DNA of 64,000 nucleotides from Vibrio sp. CDRSL-10 TSBA (GTDB lineage: Bacteria; Pseudomonadota; Gammaproteobacteria; Enterobacterales; Vibrionaceae): contig CP155566.1 of assembly GCA_039696685.1 (NCBI GenBank), forward strand, positions 1,054,001 to 1,118,000. Reading direction: 5' to 3'. Positions 29,636 through 39,125 of the stretch are shown here, in pieces. A program made the position numbers and the translations under genes. Below the pieces are notes generated by a model, which saw only the letters and a program-made list of their open reading frames with translations, was not told where the DNA came from and did no database searches. Position 1 is the first letter of the stretch. Each line of letters opens with the position of its first letter.

Positions 29636-30883
29636 ATGAAACTAACCAAAACTCTACTGACTCTCTCTCTGCTATCCGCAACGTCACTGGCTCAGGCTGG
29701 TGAAGTCGAAGTACTTCACTGGTGGACATCCGGCGGTGAAGCGAAATCCGTCGCCGTTTTGAAACAGCTGATGGAGCAAGAAGGCCATACCTGGAAAGAT
29801 TTTGCTGTCGCCGGTGGCGGCGGTGAAAGTGCCATGACGGTACTGAAAACTCGTGCGGTGTCCGGCAATCCGCCATCAGCGGCGCAAATTAAAGGTCATG
29901 ATATTCAGGAATGGGCAGGACTGGGCTTTCTGACCAATCTGAATGATGTGGCTGTTGAAGGACACTGGGATGACGTTATTCCGCCGATGATCAACCAGGT
30001 GATGAAGTACGACGGCGAGTACGTGGCAGTACCTGTCAACGTGCACCGTGTGAACTGGATGTGGGCCAACCCGGAAGTGTTCAAGAAAGCCGGAGCGAAA
30101 GTGCCGACCAATCTGGATGAATTTTTCGCAGCGGCAGACAAAATCAAGGCCGCCGGTTTCATCCCGCTGGCGCACGGTGGCCAACCGTGGCAGGACGCGA
30201 CTGTATTTGAAGCGGTTGCACTGGATGTCCTCGGACCACAAGACTATGTGAAAGCTTTCGTTGACCTGGATATGGATACCTTATCCGGCGATAAGATGGT
30301 TCAGGTATTCACCCAATTCAAAAAACTGCACAACTACATCGATGACAACTCACCGGGTCGAGACTGGAACGTTGCGACGTCCATGGTGATCAATGGTGAT
30401 GCTGCGATGCAGATCATGGGTGACTGGGCGAAAGGTGAATTTACCGCAGCGGGTAAGGTACCTGGTCAGGATTACCTGTGCTTCCCGGCTTTGGGCACGC
30501 AAGGGGAATTTACCTACAACGTGGACAGCTTTGCTTTCTTTGAGCTGAAAGATGCAGAAAACATCAAGGCACAAAAAGCTCTGGCCAAAACCATCATTTC
30601 ACCTCAGTTCCAGGAAGTATTTAACCTCAACAAAGGTTCAATTCCGGTTCGTACGGATATGGACATGGCGAAATTTGACCAGTGTGCGATGGACTCAATG
30701 AAAGAGTTCAAATCATCGTCTGCCGATGGCGGTCTGGTACCGAGTATGGCGCACGGCATGTCGACTACCAGCTATGCTCAGGGCGCTATCTTTGACGTCG
30801 TGACCAACTTCTTTAATGACCGCGATGCCGATCCAAAACAGGCGGCGCAGAAGCTGGCCAAGGCTGTGAAAGCCGCTATGTAA
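29636..30883 (+). CDS. Sugar ABC transporter, periplasmic binding protein (glucose-type)
   Basis: A 415-residue solute-binding protein of the carbohydrate ABC family (CUT1). The signal peptide is [21 protein letters not shown], followed by mature [18 protein letters not shown]. The sequence resembles the glucose/mannose-binding proteins of Pseudomonas (GtsA/GltB type). Aromatic residues such as HWW, NWMW and the acidic GDWAKGEF stretch are typical of sugar-binding clefts. First gene of a four-gene transport operon that directly follows a two-component system, supporting a sugar-inducible import locus. Substrate specificity is inferred, not shown. Confidence 0.9.
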   Translation: MKLTKTLLTLSLLSATSLAQAGEVEVLHWWTSGGEAKSVAVLKQLMEQEGHTWKDFAVAGGGGESAMTVLKTRAVSGNPPSAAQIKGHDIQEWAGLGFLTNLNDVAVEGHWDDVIPPMINQVMKYDGEYVAVPVNVHRVNWMWANPEVFKKAGAKVPTNLDEFFAAADKIKAAGFIPLAHGGQPWQDATVFEAVALDVLGPQDYVKAFVDLDMDTLSGDKMVQVFTQFKKLHNYIDDNSPGRDWNVATSMVINGDAAMQIMGDWAKGEFTAAGKVPGQDYLCFPALGTQGEFTYNVDSFAFFELKDAENIKAQKALAKTIISPQFQEVFNLNKGSIPVRTDMDMAKFDQCAMDSMKEFKSSSADGGLVPSMAHGMSTTSYAQGAIFDVVTNFFNDRDADPKQAAQKLAKAVKAAM

Positions 30884-30980
30884 GCGCAGCTTCAATCTCC
30901 AACCATTACTGTTGAATTGTGCAAGGCAGAGGGCATCTGCGCTCTGTCTTGTCACAAGCTGTTTTCTTACAAGGAAAGTT

Positions 30981-31904
30981 ATGGAGCATGTTTTGAAGCG
31001 TCCAACGACTTATTCTGCGCCAAAGCGAAGCTTTGCCGACAGACTGCAGCACTGGCTGCCGAAAATTGTCCTGTCACCTACCATAGTGGTTACTCTGGTG
31101 TGTATTTATGGATTTATTTTCTGGACCGCCGCGCTGTCACTCACCAACTCCCGTTTTTTACCCAGTTTTAATTTTGTCGGTTTCACTCAGTACAGCAAAC
31201 TGATGGACAACGACCGCTGGCTGACCTCAATCACTAATCTGGGAATATTTGGTCTGCTGTTTATGCTGATTGCCATCGTGCTCGGGGTTTTTCTGGCTAT
31301 CTTTCTTGACCAGAACATCCGTCAGGAAGGGGCGATTCGCACCATTTATCTCTATCCGATGGCGCTCTCTTTTATCGTCACCGGTACCGCCTGGAAATGG
31401 ATTCTTAACCCTGGGCTCGGGCTTGAAAAACTGATGCATGACTGGGGCTTTACCGGGTTTCAGTTTGACTGGTTGGTGGACTCTGATATGGCGGTCTATA
31501 CCCTGGTGATCGCGGCAGTATGGCAATCCTCCGGCTTCGTGATGGCCATGTTTCTGGCCGGCTTGCGTGGTATTGATGCCTCGATTATCAAAGCGGCGCA
31601 AATTGATGGTGCCAGCCTGCCGGTTATTTATTGGAAAATTGTGCTGCCTTGTCTGCGCCCGGTATTTTTCAGTGCGGTGATCATTACCTCGCACATCGCC
31701 ATCAAAAGCTTTGATCTGGTGACTGCGATGACGGCCGGTGGCCCTGGCTATTCGTCTGATTTGCCTGCGCTGTTTATGTATGCACACTCCTTTACCCGTG
31801 GCCAGATTGGTCTGGGTGCGGCCAGTGCGATGATGATGTTGGGCGGTATTCTAGCCATTCTGGTGCCATACCTCTATTCCGAGCTGAGGGAGAAAAAATC
31901 ATGA
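30981..31904 (+). CDS. Sugar ABC transporter permease, subunit 1
   Basis: A 307-residue inner-membrane permease of the MalF-like group with six predicted helices. The EAA-type cytoplasmic loop is visible as EA-like AAQIDGASLPVIYWKIVLPCLRP near residue 215, the contact with the ATPase. The start at 30981 (MEHVLKRPTTYS) has AAGGAAAG just upstream; the frame extends to 30912 but that part overlaps no expected homology. It overlaps the next permease gene by 4 bp (ATGA), indicating translational coupling. Confidence 0.92.
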   Translation: MEHVLKRPTTYSAPKRSFADRLQHWLPKIVLSPTIVVTLVCIYGFIFWTAALSLTNSRFLPSFNFVGFTQYSKLMDNDRWLTSITNLGIFGLLFMLIAIVLGVFLAIFLDQNIRQEGAIRTIYLYPMALSFIVTGTAWKWILNPGLGLEKLMHDWGFTGFQFDWLVDSDMAVYTLVIAAVWQSSGFVMAMFLAGLRGIDASIIKAAQIDGASLPVIYWKIVLPCLRPVFFSAVIITSHIAIKSFDLVTAMTAGGPGYSSDLPALFMYAHSFTRGQIGLGAASAMMMLGGILAILVPYLYSELREKKS

Positions 31905-32758
31905 ACCGTTCAATGAATTTCGCCCGCCTAGGAATATATGCGTTGCTGCTGGCATTCTGTCTGATGTATCTGATGCCGCTGCTGGTGATGGTGCTGACGT
32001 CATTCAAATCCTTGCCGGATATTCGTGCCGGAAACCTGATTTCACTGCCTCAGGAGTGGGTGATTGATGCCTGGCTGAAAGCCTGGGATACCGCTTGTAC
32101 CGGCGTTAGCTGTGACGGCATCAAAGGTTATTTCTGGAATTCGTTTCAGATGGTGATCCCGGCCGTGCTGATTTCGACCCTGCTGGGCGCATTCAACGGC
32201 TACGTAGTGACGAAGTGGCAATTCCGCGGCTCCAACCTGTTTTTCAGCCTGTTACTGTTCGGTTGCTTTATCCCGTTTCAGGTGATTCTGCTGCCGATGG
32301 CGGCGGTGCTGGGCAAGCTGGGTCTGGCGAATACCACCGCGGGGCTGGTCATCGTGCATGTGATTTATGGGATGGCTTTTACCACCTTGTTTTTCCGTAA
32401 TTTCTATATTGCGGTGCCGGATGAACTGGTCAAAGCGGCCAAGCTGGATGGCGCAGGTTTCTTTACCATCTTTTTCCGTATCTTATTGCCGATTTCAACC
32501 CCGATCATCATGGTCACCATCATTTGGCAGTTCACCGCTATCTGGAACGATTTCCTGTTTGGTGTGGTGTATTCCGGCTCCGATACACAGCCGATTACCG
32601 TTGCTCTGAACAACCTGGTCAACACCAGTACCGGAGTAAAGGAATATAACGTAGATATGGCCGCCGCCATCATCGCAGCTCTTCCGACGCTGCTGGTGTA
32701 CGTGCTGGCCGGGAAGTATTTTGTACGCGGTCTCACCGCAGGTTCAGTAAAAGGATAA
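31901..32758 (+). CDS. Sugar ABC transporter permease, subunit 2
   Basis: A 285-residue MalG-like permease. Its EAA loop is KAAKLDGAGFFTIFFRILLPISTPI at about residue 180-205, and the C-terminus ends YFVRGLTAGSVKG, the usual end of this subunit family. It starts at an ATG that overlaps the stop of the first permease gene and ends 5 bp before the ATPase gene. The pair would form the heterodimeric channel of the importer. Confidence 0.93.
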   Translation: MNRSMNFARLGIYALLLAFCLMYLMPLLVMVLTSFKSLPDIRAGNLISLPQEWVIDAWLKAWDTACTGVSCDGIKGYFWNSFQMVIPAVLISTLLGAFNGYVVTKWQFRGSNLFFSLLLFGCFIPFQVILLPMAAVLGKLGLANTTAGLVIVHVIYGMAFTTLFFRNFYIAVPDELVKAAKLDGAGFFTIFFRILLPISTPIIMVTIIWQFTAIWNDFLFGVVYSGSDTQPITVALNNLVNTSTGVKEYNVDMAAAIIAALPTLLVYVLAGKYFVRGLTAGSVKG

Positions 32759-32763
32759 TCCGC

Positions 32764-33876
32764 ATGGCAGCATTAGATTTAAAACAGATTCGCAAAACGT
32801 ATCGCAATGCGGAGCAGGAAACCCTGAAGGGAATTGATATCAGTATCGAGTCCGGTGAGTTTTTGATTCTGGTTGGCCCATCCGGTTGCGGTAAGTCAAC
32901 TTTGATGAATACCATCGCGGGTCTGGAGAATATTACCTCAGGTGAAATTGTGATTGATGGCGTAGATGTCTCCAATGTTGAACCCAAAGATCGTGACATC
33001 GCAATGGTATTTCAATCGTACGCATTGTATCCAAATATGACGGTGCGCGATAATATCGCTTTCGGTCTGAAGATCCGAAAAATAGCCAAAGAGGCGATCG
33101 ATGCAGAAGTGAATCGAGTCGCCGAAATGCTGCAAATCAGCCATCTTCTGGAGCGTAAACCATCGCAATTATCCGGTGGTCAGCGGCAGAGGGTAGCGAT
33201 GGGGCGCGCATTGGCACGTCGGCCTAAGTTGTATCTGTTCGATGAGCCATTGTCGAACCTGGATGCGAAACTGCGGGTGGATATGCGTCATCAGATTAAG
33301 CGTCTCCACCAGCAGTTAAAGACGACCATTGTTTATGTTACCCACGATCAGATAGAAGCCATGACGCTGGCGGACAGGATTGCGGTCATGAAAGATGGCG
33401 AGTTGCAGCAGTTGGGAACGCCGCAGGAGATTTATAATCATCCGAACAACATGTTTGTTGCCGGCTTTATGGGGTCACCCTCAATGAATTTTATTCATAC
33501 TCAGGTGGATCTGAACAGTGAGCAGCAACCGGTGATTAAAGTGCGTGGCAGTGATGCCAGAGAGCATGAAATCAAGCTGCCAGCGGCTCTGCGCGAGCAA
33601 GATGGCCGCTCCATTGTTATCGGCGTACGCCCGGAGCATATTACTGAGCAGCCGGGTAAGGATGAGCAAACATCGACCGGGCTTGAACTGCTGCTTGAAG
33701 TACTTGAGCCGACAGGGCCGGATATTATTGCTATGGTTAAAGTGAATGATGAAGAGGTGGCGTGTCGATTGTCACCTGAGTATCAGGTCAAACCTGGACA
33801 AACGGCGACTTTGAATTTTGATTTGTCAAAAGCCGTGTTTTTCGACGCAGCGACTGAGCAGCGTATTCATTTTTAA
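32764..33876 (+). CDS. Sugar ABC transporter ATP-binding protein (MalK/UgpC type)
   Basis: A 370-residue CUT1 ATPase. Walker A is GPSGCGKST (about residue 38), Q loop is MVFQSYALYPNMTV, the ABC signature is LSGGQRQRVAMGRALARRP (about residue 135), Walker B is LYLFDEPLSNLD, and the switch His is in YVTHDQIEAMTLADRIAVM. The C-terminal ~130 residues are the OB-fold regulatory domain typical of MalK (GVRPEHI). It is the last gene of the operon; a weak stem-loop GGCTGGT...ACCAGCC follows the stop codon. Confidence 0.95.
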   Translation: MAALDLKQIRKTYRNAEQETLKGIDISIESGEFLILVGPSGCGKSTLMNTIAGLENITSGEIVIDGVDVSNVEPKDRDIAMVFQSYALYPNMTVRDNIAFGLKIRKIAKEAIDAEVNRVAEMLQISHLLERKPSQLSGGQRQRVAMGRALARRPKLYLFDEPLSNLDAKLRVDMRHQIKRLHQQLKTTIVYVTHDQIEAMTLADRIAVMKDGELQQLGTPQEIYNHPNNMFVAGFMGSPSMNFIHTQVDLNSEQQPVIKVRGSDAREHEIKLPAALREQDGRSIVIGVRPEHITEQPGKDEQTSTGLELLLEVLEPTGPDIIAMVKVNDEEVACRLSPEYQVKPGQTATLNFDLSKAVFFDAATEQRIHF

Positions 33877-33904
33877 CCGGCTGGTGCTGTGATACCAGCC
33901 CGCC

Positions 33905-34280
33905 AGTTTAAGTGCACTCTCCAATCAATGACTCAGGTACTCGGGGGAGACTTGGGTTAATTATGGGGTGTTGCCGGGTCAGGCTTGCGACCCGGACGGA
34001 GAGTGCACTTACCTCTTCACTCCCGGATCTATAATCGTTTCCGTTATTCACCCTCATCTTTTGCTTTTCTGATCTTCTTTGGCATAACTCTTTCAAGTGG
34101 TTATCATCTTGGCCGTTGTCGGCACGCAGAGTATCCATACGTTTTAGCTGAACCTCAACATACTGAATCGTCGATATCTGCCGGGATAAGGCGATGGGTG
34201 GATTCTGACCCAATCGCTATTTTTTCATGGGTCAGATTCCACCCATTTGTAATGACTTTCAGCGGCTTAGTGATTGTTAA
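33905..34280. repeat. Repeat-rich, hairpin-filled spacer; possible mobile-element remnant
   Basis: The 541-bp gap between the sugar ATPase gene and dctP has no convincing gene. It holds a 14-bp perfect inverted repeat TAAGTGCACTCTCC (33909-33922) with its complement at 33998-34011. Inside it is a hairpin CCGGGTC/GACCCGG (33974-33995). A second inverted repeat, TGGGTGGATTCTGACCCA (34195-34212), is matched with one mismatch at 34228-34245. The 26-nt motif at 34253-34278 is shared with 15171-15196. A 101-codon minus-strand frame (33908-34213) has no recognisable homology. Nested palindromes and a dispersed copy fit a decayed insertion sequence or miniature element; I cannot name the family. Confidence 0.5.
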
Positions 34281-34340
34281 AAATCAGGTAACAGAGTGTA
34301 ACCGTTTGTAAAATAAGTGATGTTAATAAAATGTAGCAAG

Positions 34341-34357
34341 TTGGCCTACTAATTGCT
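34341..34357 (+). promoter_or_regulatory. Sigma54 promoter of dctPQM
   Basis: TTGGCCTACTAATTGCT has the GG (34343-34344) and GC (34355-34356) doublets separated by exactly 10 bp, as in the -24/-12 consensus TGGCAC-N5-TTGCW. It lies 61 bp before the dctP start. The nearby dctD gene encodes a sigma54 activator with a GAFTGA loop, which supports the call. Confidence 0.82.
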
Positions 34358-34417
34358 CCTTAGTGAATAACCAGCACCCATAGATGGGGCTGATAAATGA
34401 AACTAAGGAGAATTATA

Positions 34418-35416
34418 ATGTTCAAGCCTCTTACTCTGTTAACTGCCTCTATTCTTGCTGTCACCAGCTTCAACGCTGCCGCAAACTGTGATCCGGGTGA
34501 AATCGTGATCAAGTTCAGTCACGTGACCAACACCGATAAACACCCGAAAGGTATCGCTGCTTCACTGCTGGAAAAACGCGTTAACGAAGAGATGAATGGT
34601 AAAGCCTGTATGCAGGTGTTCCCTAACTCGACGCTGTACGATGATGACAAAGTTCTGGAAGCGCTGCTGAATGGCGACGTTCAATTGGCCGCACCTTCAC
34701 TGTCGAAGTTTGAAAAATTCACCAAAAAGTTCCGTTTGTTCGATCTCCCTTTCCTTTTTGATGATGTTGATGCCGTAGACCGTTTCCAGAACTCTGATTC
34801 GGGTGAAGCGCTGAAAAATGCGATGAACCGTCGTGGCGTGAAAGGCCTGGAATTCTGGCATAACGGCATGAAACAAATTTCTGCTAACAAACCGCTGCTG
34901 GTGCCTGGTGATGCGAAAGGTCTCAAGTTCCGTGTTCAGGCATCTGATGTGCTGGTAGCTCAGTTTGAACAACTGGGCGCTAACCCGCAGAAAATGTCGT
35001 TTGCCGAAGTGTATGGCGGCCTGCAAACCAAAGTTATCGATGGTCAGGAAAATACCTGGTCAAACACCTATGGCCAGAAGTACTTCGAAGTACAGGACGG
35101 CATTACTGAAACTAACCACGGTATTCTTGATTACCTGGTGGTGACATCAACTAAATGGTGGGATGGTCTGCCAGCAGACGTACGTGATCAGTTTGCCACT
35201 ATCCTTCAGGAAGTGACTCAAACCCGTAACGCTGAATCTAACCGCGTCGAAGAGCAGAATAAGCAGTACATCGTTGAAGCAGGCGGTGTGGTGCGTGAGC
35301 TGACTCCGGAACAGCGTGAGCAGTGGGTTGACGCGCTGAAACCGGTCTGGAAGAAGTTTGAGAAAGATATTGGTTCGGACCTGATTGACGCTGCCCTGGC
35401 GTCGAATCAGAAGTAA
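34418..35416 (+). CDS. dctP: TRAP transporter C4-dicarboxylate-binding protein DctP
   Basis: Periplasmic solute-binding protein (332 residues) that captures succinate, fumarate or malate for the DctQM channel. Signal peptide MFKPLTLLTASILAVTSFNA is followed by mature ANCDPGEIVIKFSHV. The TRAP family Arg that contacts the carboxylate lies in KGLKFRVQASDV, and the conserved Asn/Glu region QTKVIDGQENTWSN follows. TAAGGAG lies upstream of the ATG at 34418. A sigma54 promoter precedes it and a terminator-like hairpin separates it from dctQ, a common way to make more binding protein than channel. Confidence 0.95.
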   Translation: MFKPLTLLTASILAVTSFNAAANCDPGEIVIKFSHVTNTDKHPKGIAASLLEKRVNEEMNGKACMQVFPNSTLYDDDKVLEALLNGDVQLAAPSLSKFEKFTKKFRLFDLPFLFDDVDAVDRFQNSDSGEALKNAMNRRGVKGLEFWHNGMKQISANKPLLVPGDAKGLKFRVQASDVLVAQFEQLGANPQKMSFAEVYGGLQTKVIDGQENTWSNTYGQKYFEVQDGITETNHGILDYLVVTSTKWWDGLPADVRDQFATILQEVTQTRNAESNRVEEQNKQYIVEAGGVVRELTPEQREQWVDALKPVWKKFEKDIGSDLIDAALASNQK

Positions 35417-35423
35417 AGCAAGC

Positions 35424-35450
35424 GGCCCCGGTAATGCGCCGGGGCCTTTT
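35424..35450 (+). terminator. Partial terminator between dctP and dctQ
   Basis: GGCCCCGG and CCGGGGCC form an 8-bp GC-rich stem with a TAATGCG loop and a short TTTT tail, 8 bp after the dctP stop. As dctQ and dctM follow on the same strand, it probably attenuates rather than ends the transcript. Confidence 0.75.
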
Positions 35451-35476
35451 GCCCGCCATACTCAATTATCAGAGCG

Positions 35477-36154
35477 ATGTATCTTATGCAACAGTCCTTC
35501 TTTGCAAAAGTAGGTCAATGGACGGATAAGGCGGAGGAAACCTTGATCGCCTTCTTTCTGGGTGCCATGACTCTGCTTACTTTCGTCAACGTTATTTTAC
35601 GTTATCTTTTTAACGACAACATTCTATGGGCGCTTGAGCTGACCGTATTCATGTTCGCCTGGATGGTTCTGGTTGGTGCTTCTTACGGAGTGAAGAAACA
35701 TTTCCATATCGGGGTTGATGTGGTGATCAACCTGGCGCCGGAAGGGGGGCGTAAGCTGCTGGCTCTGTTCTCGGTTGCCTGCTGTCTCGCTTTCTCTATT
35801 TTGTTGCTGATTGGCTCCTGGAATTACTGGTATCCGTTTATCAGCGAACGCGCCTGGTATGAAACCGATGACATTCCGATGCCTGAAATGCTGCAGTTCC
35901 TGGCTGACTGGTTCAACGAGGGTGAACGCTACGAAAAAATGCCACGTTTCATTCCTTATATGGCCTTGCCATTGGGGATGGCATTGATGACTTTCCGTTT
36001 TCTGCAGATTGCCTATCAAATCCTGACCGGAAAACTGGATCGCCTGATTGCCGGTCATGAAGCGGAAGAGGAGCTGGAAGCTCTGAAAGAAGAGCTGAAA
36101 GATGCAGGTGATGTGATGGGCACCAAGCCTGACGCGAACGGTAAGGAGAAGTAA
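35477..36154 (+). CDS. dctQ: TRAP transporter small permease DctQ
   Basis: Inner-membrane four-helix subunit (225 residues) of the dicarboxylate TRAP system. Helices are visible at about 25-45, 55-72, 95-115 and 165-185; the conserved VNVILRYLFNDNILWALELTVFMFAWMVLVG lies in the first part. The C-terminus is a long acidic/basic tail rich in Glu and Lys. The start is uncertain: the ATG at 35477 has GAG only 2 bp upstream, while the ATG at 35486 (MQQSFF) is also possible. It ends 3 bp before dctM. Confidence 0.9.
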   Translation: MYLMQQSFFAKVGQWTDKAEETLIAFFLGAMTLLTFVNVILRYLFNDNILWALELTVFMFAWMVLVGASYGVKKHFHIGVDVVINLAPEGGRKLLALFSVACCLAFSILLLIGSWNYWYPFISERAWYETDDIPMPEMLQFLADWFNEGERYEKMPRFIPYMALPLGMALMTFRFLQIAYQILTGKLDRLIAGHEAEEELEALKEELKDAGDVMGTKPDANGKEK

Positions 36155-36157
36155 GCC

Positions 36158-37520
36158 ATGGCTATTCTTATGCTTTTTATCATGGTGATTGGCTTCATGC
36201 TGGTGGGCGTGCCGATTGCTGTGTCACTGGGTTTATCCAGTATTCTGTTTTTGATGTGGCATTCAGAAGCTTCGCTGGCTTCGGTGGCACAGACTCTGTT
36301 TAATGCGTTTGAAGGTCACTACACACTGCTGGCAATCCCTTTCTTTATCCTGGCCTCCAGTTTTATGTCTACCGGTGGTGTGGCGAAACGTATCATTCGC
36401 TTTGCGATTGCGATGGTCGGCTGGTTCCGCGGTGGTCTGGCGGTTGCTTCTGTTGTGGCGTGTATGATGTTCGCGGCGCTGTCCGGTTCATCACCGGCCA
36501 CTGTGGTGGCTATTGGTAGTATTGTTATCGCCGGTATGGTCAAAAACGGTTACAGCAAAGAGTTTGCTGCCGGGGTGATTTGTAACGCCGGTACTCTGGG
36601 GATTCTGATCCCGCCGTCGATTGTGATGGTGGTCTATTCTGCGGCAACCAACGTGTCTGTGGGACGTATGTTCCTCGGTGGCGTAATTCCGGGTTTGCTG
36701 GCGGGACTGATGTTGATCATTGCCATTTATATCACTGCGCGGGTCAAGAATCTGCCCAAGCAACCTTTTGTCGGCTGGAGCGAAGCCTTCGCGGCGGCTA
36801 AAGATGCCAGCTGGGGTTTATTGCTGGTGGTGATCATCCTAGGTGGTATTTACGGCGGTATCTTTACCCCGACTGAAGCCGCTGCGGTGGCTGCCGTTTA
36901 CGCATTCTTGATTGCGAACTTTGTTTACTGCGATATGGGCCCGTTTGCGGATAAAACCAATACTAAACCGGTGCTGGTAAAGGTGTTTCAGGCCCTGGTG
37001 CACAAAGACACCAAAGCGACGCTGTATGATGCGGGTAAACTGACCATCATGCTGCTGTTTATCATTGCCAACGCATTGATTCTGAAACATGTGCTGACCG
37101 AAGAAACGTGTACCGCAAATGATTACTGAGTCGATGTTGTCGGCCGGTCTCGGACCAATCACCTTCCTGATCGTGGTCAACGTTCTGCTGCTGATTGGCG
37201 GCCAGTTCATGGAGCCGTCAGGCCTGCTGATTATTGTCGCGCCGCTGGTGTTCCCGATAGCTATGGCGTTAGGTATTGACCCGATTCACCTCGGTATCAT
37301 CATGGTGGTGAACATGGAGATCGGTATGATTACCCCTCCGGTTGGTCTCAACCTGTTCGTGACCGCCGGGGTGGCTAAAATGTCGATGATGCGGGTCGTC
37401 AAAGCCGCTCTGCCTTGGGTTGCGGTGATGTTCCTGTTCCTGATCATCGTCACTTATGTGCCTTGGGTTTCTACCTGGCTGCCAACCACACTGATGGGGC
37501 CGGAGATCCTGACTAAGTAA
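36158..37520 (+). CDS. dctM: TRAP transporter large permease DctM, apparent +1 frameshift
   Basis: Inner-membrane translocation subunit of about 12 helices that couples sodium to dicarboxylate uptake. Conserved stretches include SSPATVVAIGSIV and GTLGILIPPSIVMVVYSAATNVSVGRMF. As printed, the frame stops after LTEETCTANDY; removing one A from GAAAC at 37103-37107 gives LTEERVPQMITESMLSAGLGP and an intact 453-residue protein ending GPEILTK. Translation of the second part as a separate protein is improbable. It converges on dctBD. Confidence 0.92.
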
Positions 37521-37527
37521 TATAACA

Positions 37528-37707
37528 TCAGATGATTTCGTCGATTACCTTGCCCGGATGGCGTCTGCTACCGGGCATTTTTCTGCGCTCGTAAAAGCGC
37601 CATTTCTGGATATGAGTGCGGCGTTCACGATGCAGGCGTTTTTCCGGGTAATAGACGCCGTCATGCAGAACTGTATCGGTAATATAACCCAGAGGTAACT
37701 TTTTCAT
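37528..37707 (-). CDS. Candidate 59-residue basic protein downstream of dctD
   Basis: A minus-strand frame of 59 codons that begins MKKLPLGYITDTVLHDGVYY and continues with an Arg/Lys-rich central part (KRLHRERRTHIQKWRFYERRK), ending KVIDEII. It lies 80 bp after the dctD stop on the same strand, so it could be the last gene of the dctBD transcript. The ribosome-binding site is poor and its 3' end contains the dctM terminator stem (37551-37577), which argues for caution. The composition is protein-like rather than random, but I recognise no family. Confidence 0.4.
   Translation of the reverse strand: MKKLPLGYITDTVLHDGVYYPEKRLHRERRTHIQKWRFYERRKMPGSRRHPGKVIDEII
37551..37581 (+). terminator. Intrinsic terminator after dctM
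   Basis: TGCCCGG and CCGGGCA form a 7-bp stem with a 13-nt loop followed by TTTTT, about 30 bp after the dctM stop. Confidence 0.75.
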
Positions 37708-37787
37708 GACGGCGTGCCGGTGGCTGCAGATCCTCAGATCCTGATACGTTAAGTATAACCGCTCACCGGCAGGGTGAAGCAGGCGAC

Positions 37788-39125
37788 TCAGTTTTTAAAG
37801 TTATCTTTATCGATACGATATTTCTGCATTTTGTCGTACAGCGTCTTACGCGGAATATTGAGTTGTTCCATGGTGAGCTTAATGCTGCCGTTACTTTCAA
37901 TCAGCGCCTTTTCGATCGCAACTTTTTCAAATTCGGCCACTTGGTCGGCCAGGCTACCGGAGGTACTGACGACCGGAGCGTCATCCAATTGTGCCAGTTT
38001 ACCAAGTAGGACAAAGCGCTCAGCAACGTTACGCAGTTCGCGCACGTTACCCGGCCAGTCGTGGTTCATCAAGGTTTGCAGATCCTGGGCATTGAGCGCC
38101 GTTGCCGCTTTACCATAACGCGCGGCGGCCACCAGTAAAAAGTGGTGGAACAGGGTAGGAATATCCTCTTTACGCTCGCGCAATGGCGGCAGATCGAGGG
38201 TGACGATATTGAGGCGGTAATAGAGATCCTGCCGGAACGAGCCTTCCATCGCCGCTTGTTTCAGATCGACCTTGGTCGCTGCAATGACACGAACATTTAG
38301 CGGGATCAATTCGTTGGATCCAACCCGTTCAATCACCCGTTCCTGCAGGACCCGCAGCAAGCGAATTTGTGCCTGCATCGGCATTGATTCGATTTCATCC
38401 AGGAACAGAGTGCCGCCCTGGGCGTGTTCAAATTTGCCGATGCGTTTGCTGTCGGCACCGGTGAATGCGCCTTTTTCGTGACCGTATAATTCACTCTCAA
38501 TCAGATTTTCCGGCACGGCACCGCAGTTGACCGCGACAAAGTTCTGCTCACGGCGTGAGCTCTGCTCATGCAGTGAACGGGCAATCAGCTCCTTACCGGT
38601 ACCCGTTTCACCAAACAGCAGAATGTCGGCATCGGTGTCGGCGACGTGGGCGATGGTATCCCGCAAAGACTGAATACTGTCGGTATCGCCGATAATGCGT
38701 GGACCCAGGGTCTGGCTCGCTTTCAGGCTGCGTTTAAGCTGCTGGTTTTCTAAGGTCAGTTTGCGTTTATCTATGGCCCGGTTGACGGTTTCAATCAGCC
38801 TTTCAGGAGAAAACGGTTTTTCAATAAAATCGTAGGCACCGTCGTGCATGGCCTGAACGGCCATTGATATATCACCGTGACCGGTAATCAGGATCACCGG
38901 TACATCCGGATCCTGATGATGAATCGAGGTCAGTAAGTTCTGTCCGCTCAGTCCCGGCAGGCAGATATCGGTGACCACAACCAGGGGCATGCCGCCTTGT
39001 TTTGTTGCCAGTAGTGCTTCTTCCGCGCTGGCAAAATAGCGCGCTTCAATATCCGCCAGTTCAAAGCTCTGTTCGATAGCGATACGAATATCGGTTTCGT
39101 CATCGATGAAAAATACGTCACACAT
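37788..39125 (-). CDS. dctD: Sigma54-dependent response regulator DctD
   Basis: NtrC-family regulator (445 residues) that activates dicarboxylate transport genes. The receiver domain (1-120) has DDETD and the phosphoacceptor in VVTDICLPGLSG (about residue 53). The AAA+ domain (about 145-385) has Walker A GETGTGKE, the sigma54-contact loop GAFTGA, and GTLFLDEIESMP. A Fis-type helix-turn-helix is at the C-terminus (TMEQLNIPRKTLYDKMQKY). It overlaps dctB by 8 bp. The sigma54 promoter upstream of dctP is its likely target. Confidence 0.96.
   Translation of the reverse strand: MCDVFFIDDETDIRIAIEQSFELADIEARYFASAEEALLATKQGGMPLVVVTDICLPGLSGQNLLTSIHHQDPDVPVILITGHGDISMAVQAMHDGAYDFIEKPFSPERLIETVNRAIDKRKLTLENQQLKRSLKASQTLGPRIIGDTDSIQSLRDTIAHVADTDADILLFGETGTGKELIARSLHEQSSRREQNFVAVNCGAVPENLIESELYGHEKGAFTGADSKRIGKFEHAQGGTLFLDEIESMPMQAQIRLLRVLQERVIERVGSNELIPLNVRVIAATKVDLKQAAMEGSFRQDLYYRLNIVTLDLPPLRERKEDIPTLFHHFLLVAAARYGKAATALNAQDLQTLMNHDWPGNVRELRNVAERFVLLGKLAQLDDAPVVSTSGSLADQVAEFEKVAIEKALIESNGSIKLTMEQLNIPRKTLYDKMQKYRIDKDNFKN

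Noticed and set aside
33908..34213. 101-codon minus-strand frame upstream of dctP
   Set aside because: Low-complexity composition, no ribosome-binding site, and it spans the palindromic element; no homology recognised.
33980..34350. Integron attC site
   Set aside because: The palindromes upstream of dctP lack the GTTRRRY/RYYYAAC core sites and no cassette or integrase is near.
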